Of a stretch of 23,278 bases of DNA, positions 1-6,858 are shown piece after piece. Position 1 is the first letter of the stretch. Each line of letters begins with the position of its first letter. The stretch is from a virus, in the IMG/VR virus record IMGVR_UViG_3300037427_004936, positions 1-23,278 of that record. One strand, given 5' to 3'. The position numbers and the translations under genes are program-made. Below the pieces are notes generated by a model. It saw only the letters and a list, made by a program, of their open reading frames with translations, searched no databases and had not been told where the DNA came from.

Positions 1-1137
1 GTGGATGTTGTGCTCGATTCGCTCGCTGCGAACAAGCGGTATTATTATCGGCTCGTTTTTCGTAAGCCGGGCGAGGATTCGAACAGAACCAGCGACGAGT
101 TCACCTTCCATACTCAACGCGCCGCGGACAGTTCGTTTACGTTCACGGTGCAAGCGGATTCGCATCTCGACGAAAATACCAGCGGCGAGGTTTATTTGCG
201 AACGCTCGCCAACGCCCTGGCCGATCAACCAGACTTCCACTTTGGATTGGGCGACACGTTCATGACGGGCAAATACGTCAGGCCCGAACTCTCTCATCCA
301 CAGTATCTCGCTCAAAGATACTACCTCGGCCATCTTTGCCATTCGGCCGGGTTCTATTTCGCTCTGGGTAACCACGATGGTGAAGCAGGCAACCGTGGCT
401 CGAATCTGTGGGCCACGACGACTCGAAAACGGTACTTCCCGAATCCGATGCCAGACGGCTTCTATACTGGTAACGACCAACGAGAGCCTGGAATCGGTCT
501 GCCTGAAAACTACTACCAGTTCCACTGGGGCGATTGCCAGTTCATTGTGCTCGATCCCTTTCGGCATACGACGACTCGGAATCGCGGTGGTAGCTCGACA
601 GACAACTGGTTCTGGACGTTGGGCGAGAAGCAGTACCAGTGGCTCAGGAAGGAGCTGGCGGACAGCGATGCGACGTTTCGATTTGTTTTCCTGCACCACC
701 TGGTTGGAGGCTCCGACCGGAACAGTCGTGGCGGTGCGGAGGCCGCTCCGTTCTGGGAATGGGGTGGCACAGGGACATCAGGCGAATACGAATTCGATGA
801 GCGTCGCCCCGGCTGGGGCAAGCCGATTCACCGGTTGCTGTCCGAACACGGCGCGAGCGTTGTCTTTCATGGTCACGACCACATGTTCATCAAACAGGAC
901 CTTGACGGAATCGTTTACCAGCTCGTTCCGCAGCCTGGGCATCCTCGATCAGGGACGAAAAGCGCGGCAGAGTACGGCTACCTCGGCGGGGAAATTCAGG
1001 GGAGCAGTGGTCACGTGCGTGTTCGCGTTAGTGGCGACTCGGCCCGAGTGGACTATGTTCGAGCATACCTGTCAAAGGCCGAAACGGGAGGCCGCATGAA
1101 CGGAGATGTATCGTATTCGTACCAGCTCAGACCGTAG
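1..1137 (+). CDS. Metallophosphoesterase, 5'-partial (host flank)
   Basis: This is a calcineurin-like phosphoesterase whose gene starts before the window. The first ~40 residues resemble the end of the fibronectin-III-like domain that precedes the catalytic domain in purple-acid-phosphatase-like enzymes. The metal-binding blocks appear in the usual order: DSH near residues 53-55, GLGD at 82-85, GNHD at 123-126, the FLHH block in the middle, and the GHDH block near residue 292. All expected ligands are present, so the enzyme is probably an active phosphomonoesterase or phosphodiesterase; its substrate cannot be told. The GTG at position 1 is only the first codon in the window and should not be taken as the start. 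The gene ends in TAG at 1135-1137 and is followed by a sulfatase remnant on the same strand. It is read as chromosomal sequence left of the island. Confidence 0.88.
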   Translation: MDVVLDSLAANKRYYYRLVFRKPGEDSNRTSDEFTFHTQRAADSSFTFTVQADSHLDENTSGEVYLRTLANALADQPDFHFGLGDTFMTGKYVRPELSHPQYLAQRYYLGHLCHSAGFYFALGNHDGEAGNRGSNLWATTTRKRYFPNPMPDGFYTGNDQREPGIGLPENYYQFHWGDCQFIVLDPFRHTTTRNRGGSSTDNWFWTLGEKQYQWLRKELADSDATFRFVFLHHLVGGSDRNSRGGAEAAPFWEWGGTGTSGEYEFDERRPGWGKPIHRLLSEHGASVVFHGHDHMFIKQDLDGIVYQLVPQPGHPRSGTKSAAEYGYLGGEIQGSSGHVRVRVSGDSARVDYVRAYLSKAETGGRMNGDVSYSYQLRP

Positions 1138-1188
1138 ATGGTGGCATAGTAGACGATCAGTCGTGTCATCTACGTGCTTGTTCTATAG

Positions 1189-1554
1189 GACTCCGGAATC
1201 ATCATTCGAGACGCCGTCTTCTGGCACTTGCCCAGCTACGTCGGCCGAGCCGCCCCCTGCAGCGCAATCCGCATCGGCGACTGGAAACTGATCGAACACT
1301 TCGAGGACCGCCGCATCGAACTCTACAACCTCGCCGACGACATCGGCGAGTCCCGTAACCTGGCGACGTCCAATCCAACGAAAGCCGAGGAACTTCACGC
1401 TCGCCTGACCTCCTGGCAGAAATCAACATCCGCTGCGATCCCCACCGAAGCAAACCCAGCCTTCAACCCATCCGCTGTCCGCAGCAAAGGTTGGGGAGGC
1501 CAGAAGGGTGGCAACAAACGAGACGGCCAGCGGCCAAAGCCGACACGAGATTGA
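1189..1554 (+). pseudogene. Sulfatase C-terminal remnant
   Basis: The frame is open from just after a TAG at 1186-1188. It encodes residues typical of the end of a type I arylsulfatase: AVFWHLPSYVG, then AIRIGDWKLIEHFED, then RIELYNLADDIGESRNLA, and a helical tail. The N-terminal two thirds, which would hold the formylglycine CxPSR site and metal ligands, are missing, and the frame is closed upstream. The fragment is therefore dead. The metallophosphoesterase stop lies only about 50 bp upstream, so the missing part was deleted, not just moved out of the window. Planctomycetota carry many sulfatases, which fits the host inference. The remnant marks rearranged host DNA beside the left end of the island. 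A short downstream tail rich in Gly, Lys and Arg precedes the TGA. Confidence 0.8.
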
Positions 1555-1946
1555 ATCGACGATAATGCTCGCTGCCAGTCGGTGTTTCGATTTCCGTGTC
1601 CCAGAGTCGATGGCACTCAACGCTTGGGTTTCAGTACCACCCATCGCACACGGCGACTCGAGTTACCTGCGGAGGTCCGGCACACCGGACGCAGGTAACA
1701 ATGTGATTCACAGTGCAACGAGAACGGGCCTGCGGAGCGCAGTCAAACTGATCTGCCCTCGACGTCGTTCTTGCCTCCGGTGGTTGCGACGTGGTTGCGA
1801 CCGCATGGACGAACGGGCTGTCAGGATGATCGCAGCCAAAATGTGGTGGTCTGAGTGGCGCGCAACTGAAGCTCGCACTTCGATGGAAGCATTCGAGAAA
1901 TCCAAGACTTGCTTGAGGACATTCAGTCGAATGCATTCCGAAGTTC
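1555..1946. other. Gene-poor junction region
   Basis: This stretch of about 390 bases holds no reading frame that looks coding on either strand. The open frames seen are rich in Arg, Ser and Cys with no recognisable domain. It contains a strong hairpin at 1663-1698 and probably the left boundary of the island. Nothing else was recognised. Confidence 0.5.
1663..1698. repeat. Inverted repeat near left island end
   Basis: The arms TTACCTGCG and CGCAGGTAA are perfect 9-base complements. Inside them TCCGG pairs with CCGGA around a CACA loop, with an unpaired GAGG on the left side. No T-run follows on either strand, so it is a poor terminator. Its position beside the host remnant and its resemblance to a sequence at the right end (23017-23031) make it a candidate recombination site or recombinase-binding site. 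Confidence 0.5.
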
Positions 1947-2132
1947 TCAAGCCTGATTTCCCAGAATTGTCTCGGTCGTCGTAACACGCCTGCCGCAGTT
2001 CCGGCATCCCTTCCGCCGCACAATCTTCTGGCTTCGTGGCCGCGTGTAGACAACATAGAAGTGGCGGCAGCCGCAGCACGGACATTCGATGCCGCGTTGA
2101 GTGCTTTTCGATTCCGAAGATGCTTCGCTCAT
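1947..2132 (-). CDS. NrdR-like zinc-ribbon protein
   Basis: This 61-residue protein carries the pattern CPCCG, then about 20 residues including VVYTRPRSQKIVRRKGC, then CRNCGRRVTTTETI. That closely mirrors the N-terminal zinc ribbon of the repressor NrdR (CPxCG, basic stretch ending in RRRRxC, CGxRFTTxE). The ATP-cone domain of true NrdR is absent, so this is not a ribonucleotide reductase regulator. Small phage zinc ribbons of this kind are probably DNA-binding or regulatory. The start ATG at 2132 overlaps the terminase stop by four bases (ATGA), so the two are translationally coupled. It is the last gene of the packaging cluster. Confidence 0.75.
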   Translation of the reverse strand: MSEASSESKSTQRGIECPCCGCRHFYVVYTRPRSQKIVRRKGCRNCGRRVTTTETILGNQA

Positions 2133-4396
2133 GTCCGACGGCTCCGCTGCAGTTCGGACAGGCGGATGCGGCGGCGCTGCGGGACAGGTGCCGTGTCGGT
2201 CCCGAACAGGACGGCCCCCTGAATTGAGGCGCCGACGGCGCTGCCAACCAGACAGTCCAGCCAGTGGTTGTCGGACTGCTCGGGGCGGAGTTTCCACTCG
2301 TCGACCGTGCGACCACGACCGGATGTCTTCACGAAGTACTCGGCGGTGACCTGCTCGGCGAAGAGTCGGTGTGTTTCGGGCTTCGAGCCGAACAGCGACA
2401 GACAGCCCCGGTCGCCCATCGATACCGCCAGCCGGGCATGCACGAAGGACTTCCACCAGTTCGTGTCGTAGACCACATGCCGCACGGCCCGCTTGCCGCG
2501 AACGTTGGGGATCCGCCAGTTGAGGCCGACGCGGTCGCCCTGCTTCCGCTTGTACTCTGAGAAGGGAATGCTCGACGCGCCGACAAAACGACCGTGCGAG
2601 GGCATCAGAATCGTCGAGTGACTGCTCTGCCTACAGAACTGGTAGACGACGTCGGTCGAGTGGCCCCAGTTGGCATCGATCAGGCAACGGTCGATCTTCA
2701 GCGCCGCTCCGTCGTCACGTTTCCACTCCCGGCTGAGATACTGCTGCGTCAGTGATTCGAGGCCCGCATAGATCGAGCCTTCCAGCCCGCTCCCCGGTGC
2801 CGCCGTCGCCAGCGTGTGACGGGCGTCCCGCAGCGTGAAGTACTGCCGCTTCTGGTCGGGGAACGAACCGTAGTCGACGATGTAGCCGGTGAAGTCGTCT
2901 TCCCACGCGCACACGCAGTAGAACAGCAGTTTCTGCTGCACGTCGATGAACATCGTCAGGTGGTTGCACGCGATTGGGATTTCGGCTCGCTGCCGGTTGT
3001 TGATCTTCGCGGCGATCTCGTCGGCCGTCAGGAGATCGTCGTCGACGGTCTCTTCGGGCAGCGGTTCGTTCTGGTACTCCGCAAAGAAGGCTGCCTCGTC
3101 CTGCAGCTTGAGATTCATCGCGTGCTGGATCGCTGACAGTTCGTCGTGATTGTGCCGCTCGGGCCACGCGACGTTTGCTCCAGCATCCATTGCCTCGCGG
3201 TGCTGGGCGTAGAACTCGGTCGCAGTCTTGCCGCTGTCACCATTGCGCAGGCCTTCAGCGCGGAGTTCCGCGTAACGAGCCCATAGCTTCTCGTCGGCTG
3301 GGAACGAGTAGACCATGCGGGTCCGCTCGCCGTTCCATTCAGGATGCCGATCGCGGTCGAGAATGCTGTCGGCCATGTCGCCTGGCCGAATCACCGTGCA
3401 CGGCATGATGCCGCTGATCTTCTTCCCCGGTCCGGCGAGACCGAGGACCGCTCCAGCCAGAATGCTTTCACGGTTCGCACATTGAGACAGCGACCGCGCG
3501 GACTCGTCGGTTTGCGGGTCGTCGAGCACAACCAGCGACGGACGCACGGTTTGACCATCGGGCCGCTTGAATTTCATCCCACGAATGCGACCAGTGATTC
3601 CGGCGACTTTGATGATTGCTCCGCTGGCGAACGAACCAGGCATCGTCGGCAGAACGACTTCGCGGGCCGTCCAGCCGATGTGAGTCCGCTCACCCTGATG
3701 AAGCTGCCCGCTGCAGCGGTTGGCGATGCCGTCCAGGCACTGAATCGGGAAGACGACCTCGGGGAAGTCGGCCAGCAACAATTCGTTGCCGTCGAGTTCC
3801 GTCTTGATGGAATCCAGCATGTCCATCGCGTGGCCTTCGTCAGACCCAATCAGACAGACGAACTCTCGGTGGCCGTTGAGTACGGCCCAGATGCAGGCGC
3901 ATTCGCAGATCGTCGTCTTGCCGCTGCCGCGCGGCATTGCCATTGCGAACAGGCCGCCTTCGAGCACCGCCTCTTCGATCTTCGCGATCACCTTCAGATG
4001 GTCCGGTGACCAGGCCAGGTGAAACGTCAGCGGGAAGTAGGCCTCGCAGAAGAAGCGGAAGTCACGCTCGGCCTGATGGCGTCGATCGGGATCAGCGATC
4101 GCCGGCAGTTCACCGATGTCCCTCCCCGACTGCGCAATCGCCGCGTTCCGCGCACGGGATCGCTCCTTGAGAGTCGCATAGGGATCGGCGTTCGGTTCCG
4201 GCTTCGGCTCGTGAAAGACATCGACCAGCCAGGCGACGTAGCGCAGCAGATCGACGTGGCGTCCATCTCCAACGCGAAAGCCCGCGCGCATGCGGTGGCG
4301 ATAGAGCTGCCGCTCGCTGATGACTTCGCCCAAGGGCGTCGAGTTCAGCAGCCGGCACAGTTCGCCTGGTCTGAGCTTGCGCGGGTCAATCGCCAC
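2129..4396 (-). CDS. Phage terminase large subunit, GpA-like
   Basis: This 755-residue protein would package DNA: an ATPase motor plus an RNase H-fold nuclease. The Walker A block MPRGSGKT lies near residues 154-161, and a Walker B-like LVVLDDPQ near residue 285. The nuclease half has the FIDVQ beta-strand with its acidic residue, followed by YIVDYG, then a CLIDANWG segment with STDVVYQFC, matching the order seen in lambda gpA-type enzymes. The C-terminal region is basic. Residues 1-62 form an extra module (ISERQLYRHRMRAG..., then DLLRYVAWLVD) that resembles the neighbouring small protein at 4386-4598. The GTG start at 4396 has AGGGA 8 bases upstream and overlaps the preceding gene by 11 bases. 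No portal or capsid gene follows, which is unusual for a terminase locus. Confidence 0.85.
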   Translation of the reverse strand: MAIDPRKLRPGELCRLLNSTPLGEVISERQLYRHRMRAGFRVGDGRHVDLLRYVAWLVDVFHEPKPEPNADPYATLKERSRARNAAIAQSGRDIGELPAIADPDRRHQAERDFRFFCEAYFPLTFHLAWSPDHLKVIAKIEEAVLEGGLFAMAMPRGSGKTTICECACIWAVLNGHREFVCLIGSDEGHAMDMLDSIKTELDGNELLLADFPEVVFPIQCLDGIANRCSGQLHQGERTHIGWTAREVVLPTMPGSFASGAIIKVAGITGRIRGMKFKRPDGQTVRPSLVVLDDPQTDESARSLSQCANRESILAGAVLGLAGPGKKISGIMPCTVIRPGDMADSILDRDRHPEWNGERTRMVYSFPADEKLWARYAELRAEGLRNGDSGKTATEFYAQHREAMDAGANVAWPERHNHDELSAIQHAMNLKLQDEAAFFAEYQNEPLPEETVDDDLLTADEIAAKINNRQRAEIPIACNHLTMFIDVQQKLLFYCVCAWEDDFTGYIVDYGSFPDQKRQYFTLRDARHTLATAAPGSGLEGSIYAGLESLTQQYLSREWKRDDGAALKIDRCLIDANWGHSTDVVYQFCRQSSHSTILMPSHGRFVGASSIPFSEYKRKQGDRVGLNWRIPNVRGKRAVRHVVYDTNWWKSFVHARLAVSMGDRGCLSLFGSKPETHRLFAEQVTAEYFVKTSGRGRTVDEWKLRPEQSDNHWLDCLVGSAVGASIQGAVLFGTDTAPVPQRRRIRLSELQRSRRT

Positions 4397-4598
4397 GTCC
4401 GAGTCCCTTCACCAGCCACGCGGCATACATCACGAGATTGATCGTCCCATCCGCGTTGGTCGGAGCGCCGGCCTCGATGTCCGCCCGGAGCGTATCCTCG
4501 CGCACAGGCTTGCCACCGACCTTCGACAGCAGCTTCGCTGCGGCCGGGATCGCCAGCGCGGTCGGATTCAGGCTGCGATCGTGGTCATCCGACGACAT
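4386..4598 (-). CDS. Small protein, possible terminase small subunit
   Basis: This 70-residue protein lies directly upstream of the large terminase and overlaps it by 11 bases, the position normally taken by a DNA-recognising small terminase. Its sequence has AIPAAAKLLSKVGGKPVRE, then LRADIEAGAPTNADGTINLV, then MYAAWLVK, which resembles a short winged-helix or Nu1-like module that reads DNA. The same pattern appears at the N-terminus of the large terminase. The ATG at 4598 was chosen because GAGG lies 6 to 7 bases upstream; a TTG one codon earlier is less likely. The small-subunit role is inferred from position and module similarity only. Confidence 0.6.
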   Translation of the reverse strand: MSSDDHDRSLNPTALAIPAAAKLLSKVGGKPVREDTLRADIEAGAPTNADGTINLVMYAAWLVKGLGRGD

Positions 4599-4714
4599 CA
4601 AAGAACCTCGGAAAAGATGCAGGAATCGCTCGCAAACTCGCTGGAGTTCGTCCGCGTCTCATGGCTCCATGTGTCCCGTTGTTGAATCGACCACGAGATA
4701 CGGAGACGCGAACG

Positions 4715-5014
4715 ATGAACGCCACGCACGACATGCCGGAAATCCTCGCCACGCGGAACGAAGCGTGGGGTTTCTTCGGGACGACGCTTTCGAACACCGG
4801 CTGCAGCGACGCCGACGCCCGCGACATCTGGGACGACGTGAACTGCGAACTGATTCACGAATTCGGGCTGACCAGCGAGCAGGCCCGCGATTTCCTCGAC
4901 AGCCGGGACGGACGCCACCTCGCTGACGCGATGACGCACGACGGCTGGATCAGCGGCCCGCTGCCCACCTGGACGCGACGCTCGATCATCCGCTTCCTCA
5001 AGCCCCGCAACTGA
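4715..5014 (+). CDS. Small acidic hypothetical protein
   Basis: This is a 99-residue protein of unknown function and first gene of a rightward block, divergent from the packaging cluster (116 bp between starts). It is acidic and helical, with two conserved-looking segments: EAWGFFGTTLSNTGCSDADARDIWDDV and GLTSEQARDFLDSRDGRHLADAM, the latter like a helical bundle with a UBA-like turn. It ends in a basic RRSIIRFLKPRN tail. The ATG at 4715 was preferred over an in-frame upstream ATG at 4661 because CGGAGA precedes it at a suitable distance. No catalytic motif is visible. The following gene begins 13 bases later. Confidence 0.65.
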   Translation: MNATHDMPEILATRNEAWGFFGTTLSNTGCSDADARDIWDDVNCELIHEFGLTSEQARDFLDSRDGRHLADAMTHDGWISGPLPTWTRRSIIRFLKPRN

Positions 5015-5026
5015 AAGGCTCATGCA

Positions 5027-5287
5027 ATGAAGAACGCGAACACAACTACCTGGCTGGTCGCGACCGTCACGGGGTACGTGCTGGTCGACGCCGAGAACGA
5101 AACGCTGGCACGCGAGCAGGCCATGCCGCTGCTCGAGGATCTCTAAGCCGACTTCCGCGAGAAGTACGGCAACCATCCGATCGTGATTCACACGGTGCGA
5201 CCCGCGACCGAGGACGAGATCGAACTCTGGAACTGGCATCACGAAATGCTCGCCCGGGAACACCGGGCAAACACGACGGACTCCTGA
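5027..5287 (+). pseudogene. Small hypothetical gene interrupted by TAA
   Basis: From the ATG at 5027 (AAAGG about 7 bases upstream) the frame reads MKNANTTTWLVATVTGYVLV and onward to LLEDL at codon 39. It then meets TAA at 5144-5146 and continues in the same frame as ADFREKYGNHPIVIHTVRP and onward to a TGA at 5285-5287. Both halves look coding: acidic, with a Trp-rich NWHHEMLAREH stretch near the end. A single base change is enough to explain the break. The intact product would be about 86 residues, with no recognised family. A perfect hairpin terminator starts at its final stop, supporting a former complete gene. The upstream half could still be made as a 39-residue peptide. Confidence 0.65.
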
Positions 5288-5311
5288 GCCGGCCATGTTG
5301 GCCGGCTCTTT
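5286..5311 (+). terminator. Rho-independent terminator or attenuator
   Basis: A perfect 10-base stem (GAGCCGGCCA against TGGCCGGCTC) with a TGT loop is followed by TTT. It begins inside the stop codon of the interrupted gene and lies about 37 bases before the HARE-HTH start. It should end or attenuate transcription from 4715 onward, so the next genes may have their own promoter. Confidence 0.8.
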
Positions 5312-5347
5312 CAGTTTCTGGACCCGCTTTACGAAGGGGAACGAAGA

Positions 5348-5683
5348 ATGGCTGCAAAGAAGACCACGACAAAGAAGGCGACCACGCGGAAGGCCACGAC
5401 TCGCAAGAGCGCAGCGACGAAGCCGGCTGCGAAGAAACAGCCGGCGAAGAAGAAGCTTAGCGCCCTGGACGCGGCGGCGAAGGTGCTCGGCGAGGCGACC
5501 GAACCGATGGCCTCGAAAGAGATGATCGAGGCGATGGCGACTAAGGGCTACTGGACGAGCCCCGGAGGCAAGACGCCTCACGCCACGCTCTACGCCGCGA
5601 TCATTCGCGAGATCAACACAAAGGGCGACAACGCTCGGTTCGTGAAGACGGATCGCGGCCGCTTTGCCCTGAAGACTGCCTGA
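5348..5683 (+). CDS. HARE-HTH domain protein with lysine-rich tail
   Basis: Residues 1-36 of this 111-residue protein are a low-complexity Lys/Ala/Thr tail like the tails of histone H1 or of bacterial H1-like proteins. Residues 37-110 form a HARE-HTH winged-helix domain: SALDAAAKVLGEATEPMASKEMIEAMATKGYW, then SPGGKTPHATLYAAIIREI, then a beta wing ending RFVKTDRGRFALK. This domain is known from RNA polymerase delta, restriction enzymes and eukaryotic chromatin proteins such as ASXL. The tail suggests non-specific DNA binding. The protein probably acts as a nucleoid or transcription-associated factor of the element or as a counterpart of host proteins of the same build. The ATG at 5348 has AAGGGG upstream. 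It lies just after the terminator at 5286-5311. Confidence 0.8.
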   Translation: MAAKKTTTKKATTRKATTRKSAATKPAAKKQPAKKKLSALDAAAKVLGEATEPMASKEMIEAMATKGYWTSPGGKTPHATLYAAIIREINTKGDNARFVKTDRGRFALKTA

Positions 5684-5697
5684 AGGAGCCACCAAGC

Positions 5698-5880
5698 ATG
5701 ATCGCCGAACGACGAACCAGCGACGTCCCGCCCGGCTGTGAATGTCCGCGCTGCGGTGAACGTGACGCGGACCGGCTGGTCTGGCAGGACGACTTCGAAA
5801 CCGTCCGCTGCGAGAGCTGCGGGCATCTTTACGAACCCGATGCGGAGTACGAATACGATGACGACGGCAACGCGAACTGA
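5698..5880 (+). CDS. Small zinc-ribbon protein
   Basis: This 60-residue protein is built almost entirely of one zinc ribbon: CPRCG near residues 16-20 and CESCG near residues 38-42, with an acidic tail (PDAEYEYDDDGNAN). The knuckle spacing fits a rubredoxin-like or phage zinc ribbon. A good ribosome site (AAGGAG) precedes the ATG. It overlaps the next gene by 23 bases, so the pair is likely coupled. Function is unknown; a protein-protein adapter in transcription or replication is possible but unproven. Confidence 0.75.
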   Translation: MIAERRTSDVPPGCECPRCGERDADRLVWQDDFETVRCESCGHLYEPDAEYEYDDDGNAN

Positions 5881-6043
5881 AGTGGCGGACGCCATCCGCG
5901 ACGTGACGGCTGCTGTGCAGACGGCCCTCGACCAACGCCGGCGTTCCACACGCATCGACGCCTGGGATCTGGTCGAGGCCCTGCTGGCGATTGCCGACCG
6001 CCTCGACCCACTCGTGCCGGACAACGACGATCCCGGCAACTGA
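5858..6043 (+). CDS. Small hypothetical protein
   Basis: This 61-residue protein begins inside the end of the zinc-ribbon gene. It is mainly helical: EVADAIRDVTAAVQTALDQR, then TRIDAWDLVEALLAIADRLD, then an acidic end. The frame could be extended upstream, but the N-terminal extension is antisense-like and the ATG at 5858 gives the coherent part. No family was recognised. The terminator at 6070-6100 lies about 25 bases after its stop. Confidence 0.55.
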   Translation: MTTATRTEVADAIRDVTAAVQTALDQRRRSTRIDAWDLVEALLAIADRLDPLVPDNDDPGN

Positions 6044-6067
6044 CCACCCGACGCGCTCCGTAGCGCG

Positions 6068-6150
6068 TGACGCCCCACGTTCGCGACGTCGGGGCGTTTT
6101 CTCGTTGGTCCATAGAACGTTCAAAGCCCGCCCTCCGTAGCCACAGGCGC
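6068..6150 (+). repeat. 83-bp direct repeat, copy A
   Basis: This segment matches 6776-6858 with no gap and six mismatches by eye. It contains a terminator hairpin and the stretch CAAAGCCCGCCCTCCGT. Read on the minus strand it also encodes PVATEGGL followed by a stop, the same C-terminal tail as the gene that ends in copy B. It flanks the toxin-antitoxin pair on the left. Confidence 0.9.
6070..6100 (+). terminator. Terminator in repeat copy A
   Basis: ACGCCCC-ACGT and ACGT-C-GGGGCGT form a stem with one bulged base around TCGCG, followed by TTTT. It ends the rightward transcript of the 5348-6043 genes. Confidence 0.75.
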
Positions 6151-6248
6151 CAACACGGGCGAACCGGTTGCGACGAGATTCTTCGCCGTTGCTGCAACTT
6201 GCCGCACGCCGGTAGAATGGGGCCTGATGGCAATACAGGGAGATTTGA

Positions 6249-6476
6249 ATGTCGACGTCACGTGAATCCGTTCTGAAGGCGGCAATGGAACTGGGAGAGG
6301 GCGAACGTCTTCTGCTTGCGTCCGAATTGATGGATTCTGTCGCTGACGAGCTTCCCGGCTGGTCGATTGACGATCCCGGATTCCTGGACGAGTTGGAACG
6401 ACGAAGCGCGGATGGCTCACCGGGTATCCCGTGGGAGCAGGTTAAGGCGGAACTGCGGGCGGACCTCGGCCAGTGA
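6249..6476 (+). CDS. Antitoxin, addiction module component family
   Basis: This 75-residue acidic protein matches the unstable-antitoxin family that partners RelE/ParE toxins. It starts with a helical segment (ESVLKAAMELGEGERLLLASELMDSV) and ends with the characteristic FLDELERRSADGSPGIPWEQVKAEL, in which the GIPWEQV stretch binds the toxin. AGGGAG lies upstream of the ATG. Its end overlaps the toxin start by four bases (GTGA). Antitoxins of this family usually repress their own promoter with the toxin; no clear operator was seen in the 98 bases after repeat copy A. Confidence 0.9.
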   Translation: MSTSRESVLKAAMELGEGERLLLASELMDSVADELPGWSIDDPGFLDELERRSADGSPGIPWEQVKAELRADLGQ

Positions 6477-6763
6477 TCGAGTTTCATCAACTCGCCCGCA
6501 GCGAACTTCGTGAAGCAGTGCTGTGGTACCGTGAACGGTCGCCGGCAGTGGCTGAGCGGTTCGTCGACCAGGTTAATCACGCCGTCGAACGAATTGAACA
6601 CGATCCGGAATCGCATCCCGTGATTGGCCGAAATCATCGGTACGTCCGGGTCTCTCGGTTTCCTTACCTGCTGGTCTTCCGAATGACTGATACCGACGCG
6701 GTGTTGATCACGGCGGTTGCTCATACCAGTCGACGATCCGGTTACTGGCGACATCGCCAGTGA
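6473..6763 (+). CDS. RelE/ParE-type toxin
   Basis: This 96-residue protein has the compact ParE/RelE fold: IEFHQLARSELREAVLWYRE at the start, a long helix (AERFVDQVNHAVERIEHDPE), then RYVRVSRFPYLLVFRMTDTDAVLITAVAHTSRRSGYW. The terminal RFPYLLVF and AVAHTSRRSGYW strands carry the basic residues typical of the family. It would act either on translating mRNA (RelE) or on gyrase (ParE); the sequence does not decide which. The GTG start overlaps the antitoxin stop. The pair sits between two 83-bp repeats and probably stabilises the island in the host. Confidence 0.9.
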   Translation: MIEFHQLARSELREAVLWYRERSPAVAERFVDQVNHAVERIEHDPESHPVIGRNHRYVRVSRFPYLLVFRMTDTDAVLITAVAHTSRRSGYWRHRQ

Positions 6764-6775
6764 CAGTGCTTTACA

Positions 6776-6858
6776 TGACGCCCCACGTTCGCGACGTCGG
6801 GGTGTTTTCTCGTTGGTCCGTTGATCGCTCAAAGCCCGCCCTCCGTGGCCACAGGCGC
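6776..6858 (+). repeat. 83-bp direct repeat, copy B
   Basis: This is the second copy of the repeat at 6068-6150, offset by exactly 708 bases. It covers the terminator and the last ten codons of the minus-strand gene ending at 6829. Confidence 0.9.
6778..6808 (+). terminator. Terminator in repeat copy B
   Basis: This is the same stem as in copy A with one arm change (GGGGTGT), followed by TTTT. It ends the toxin-antitoxin transcript, which converges on the leftward gene ending at 6829. Confidence 0.7.

Noticed and set aside
1508-1984. 158-codon open frame in the left junction region
   Set aside because: Its composition is Arg/Ser/Cys-rich, it has no ribosome site or domain, and it overlaps the end of the zinc-ribbon gene.
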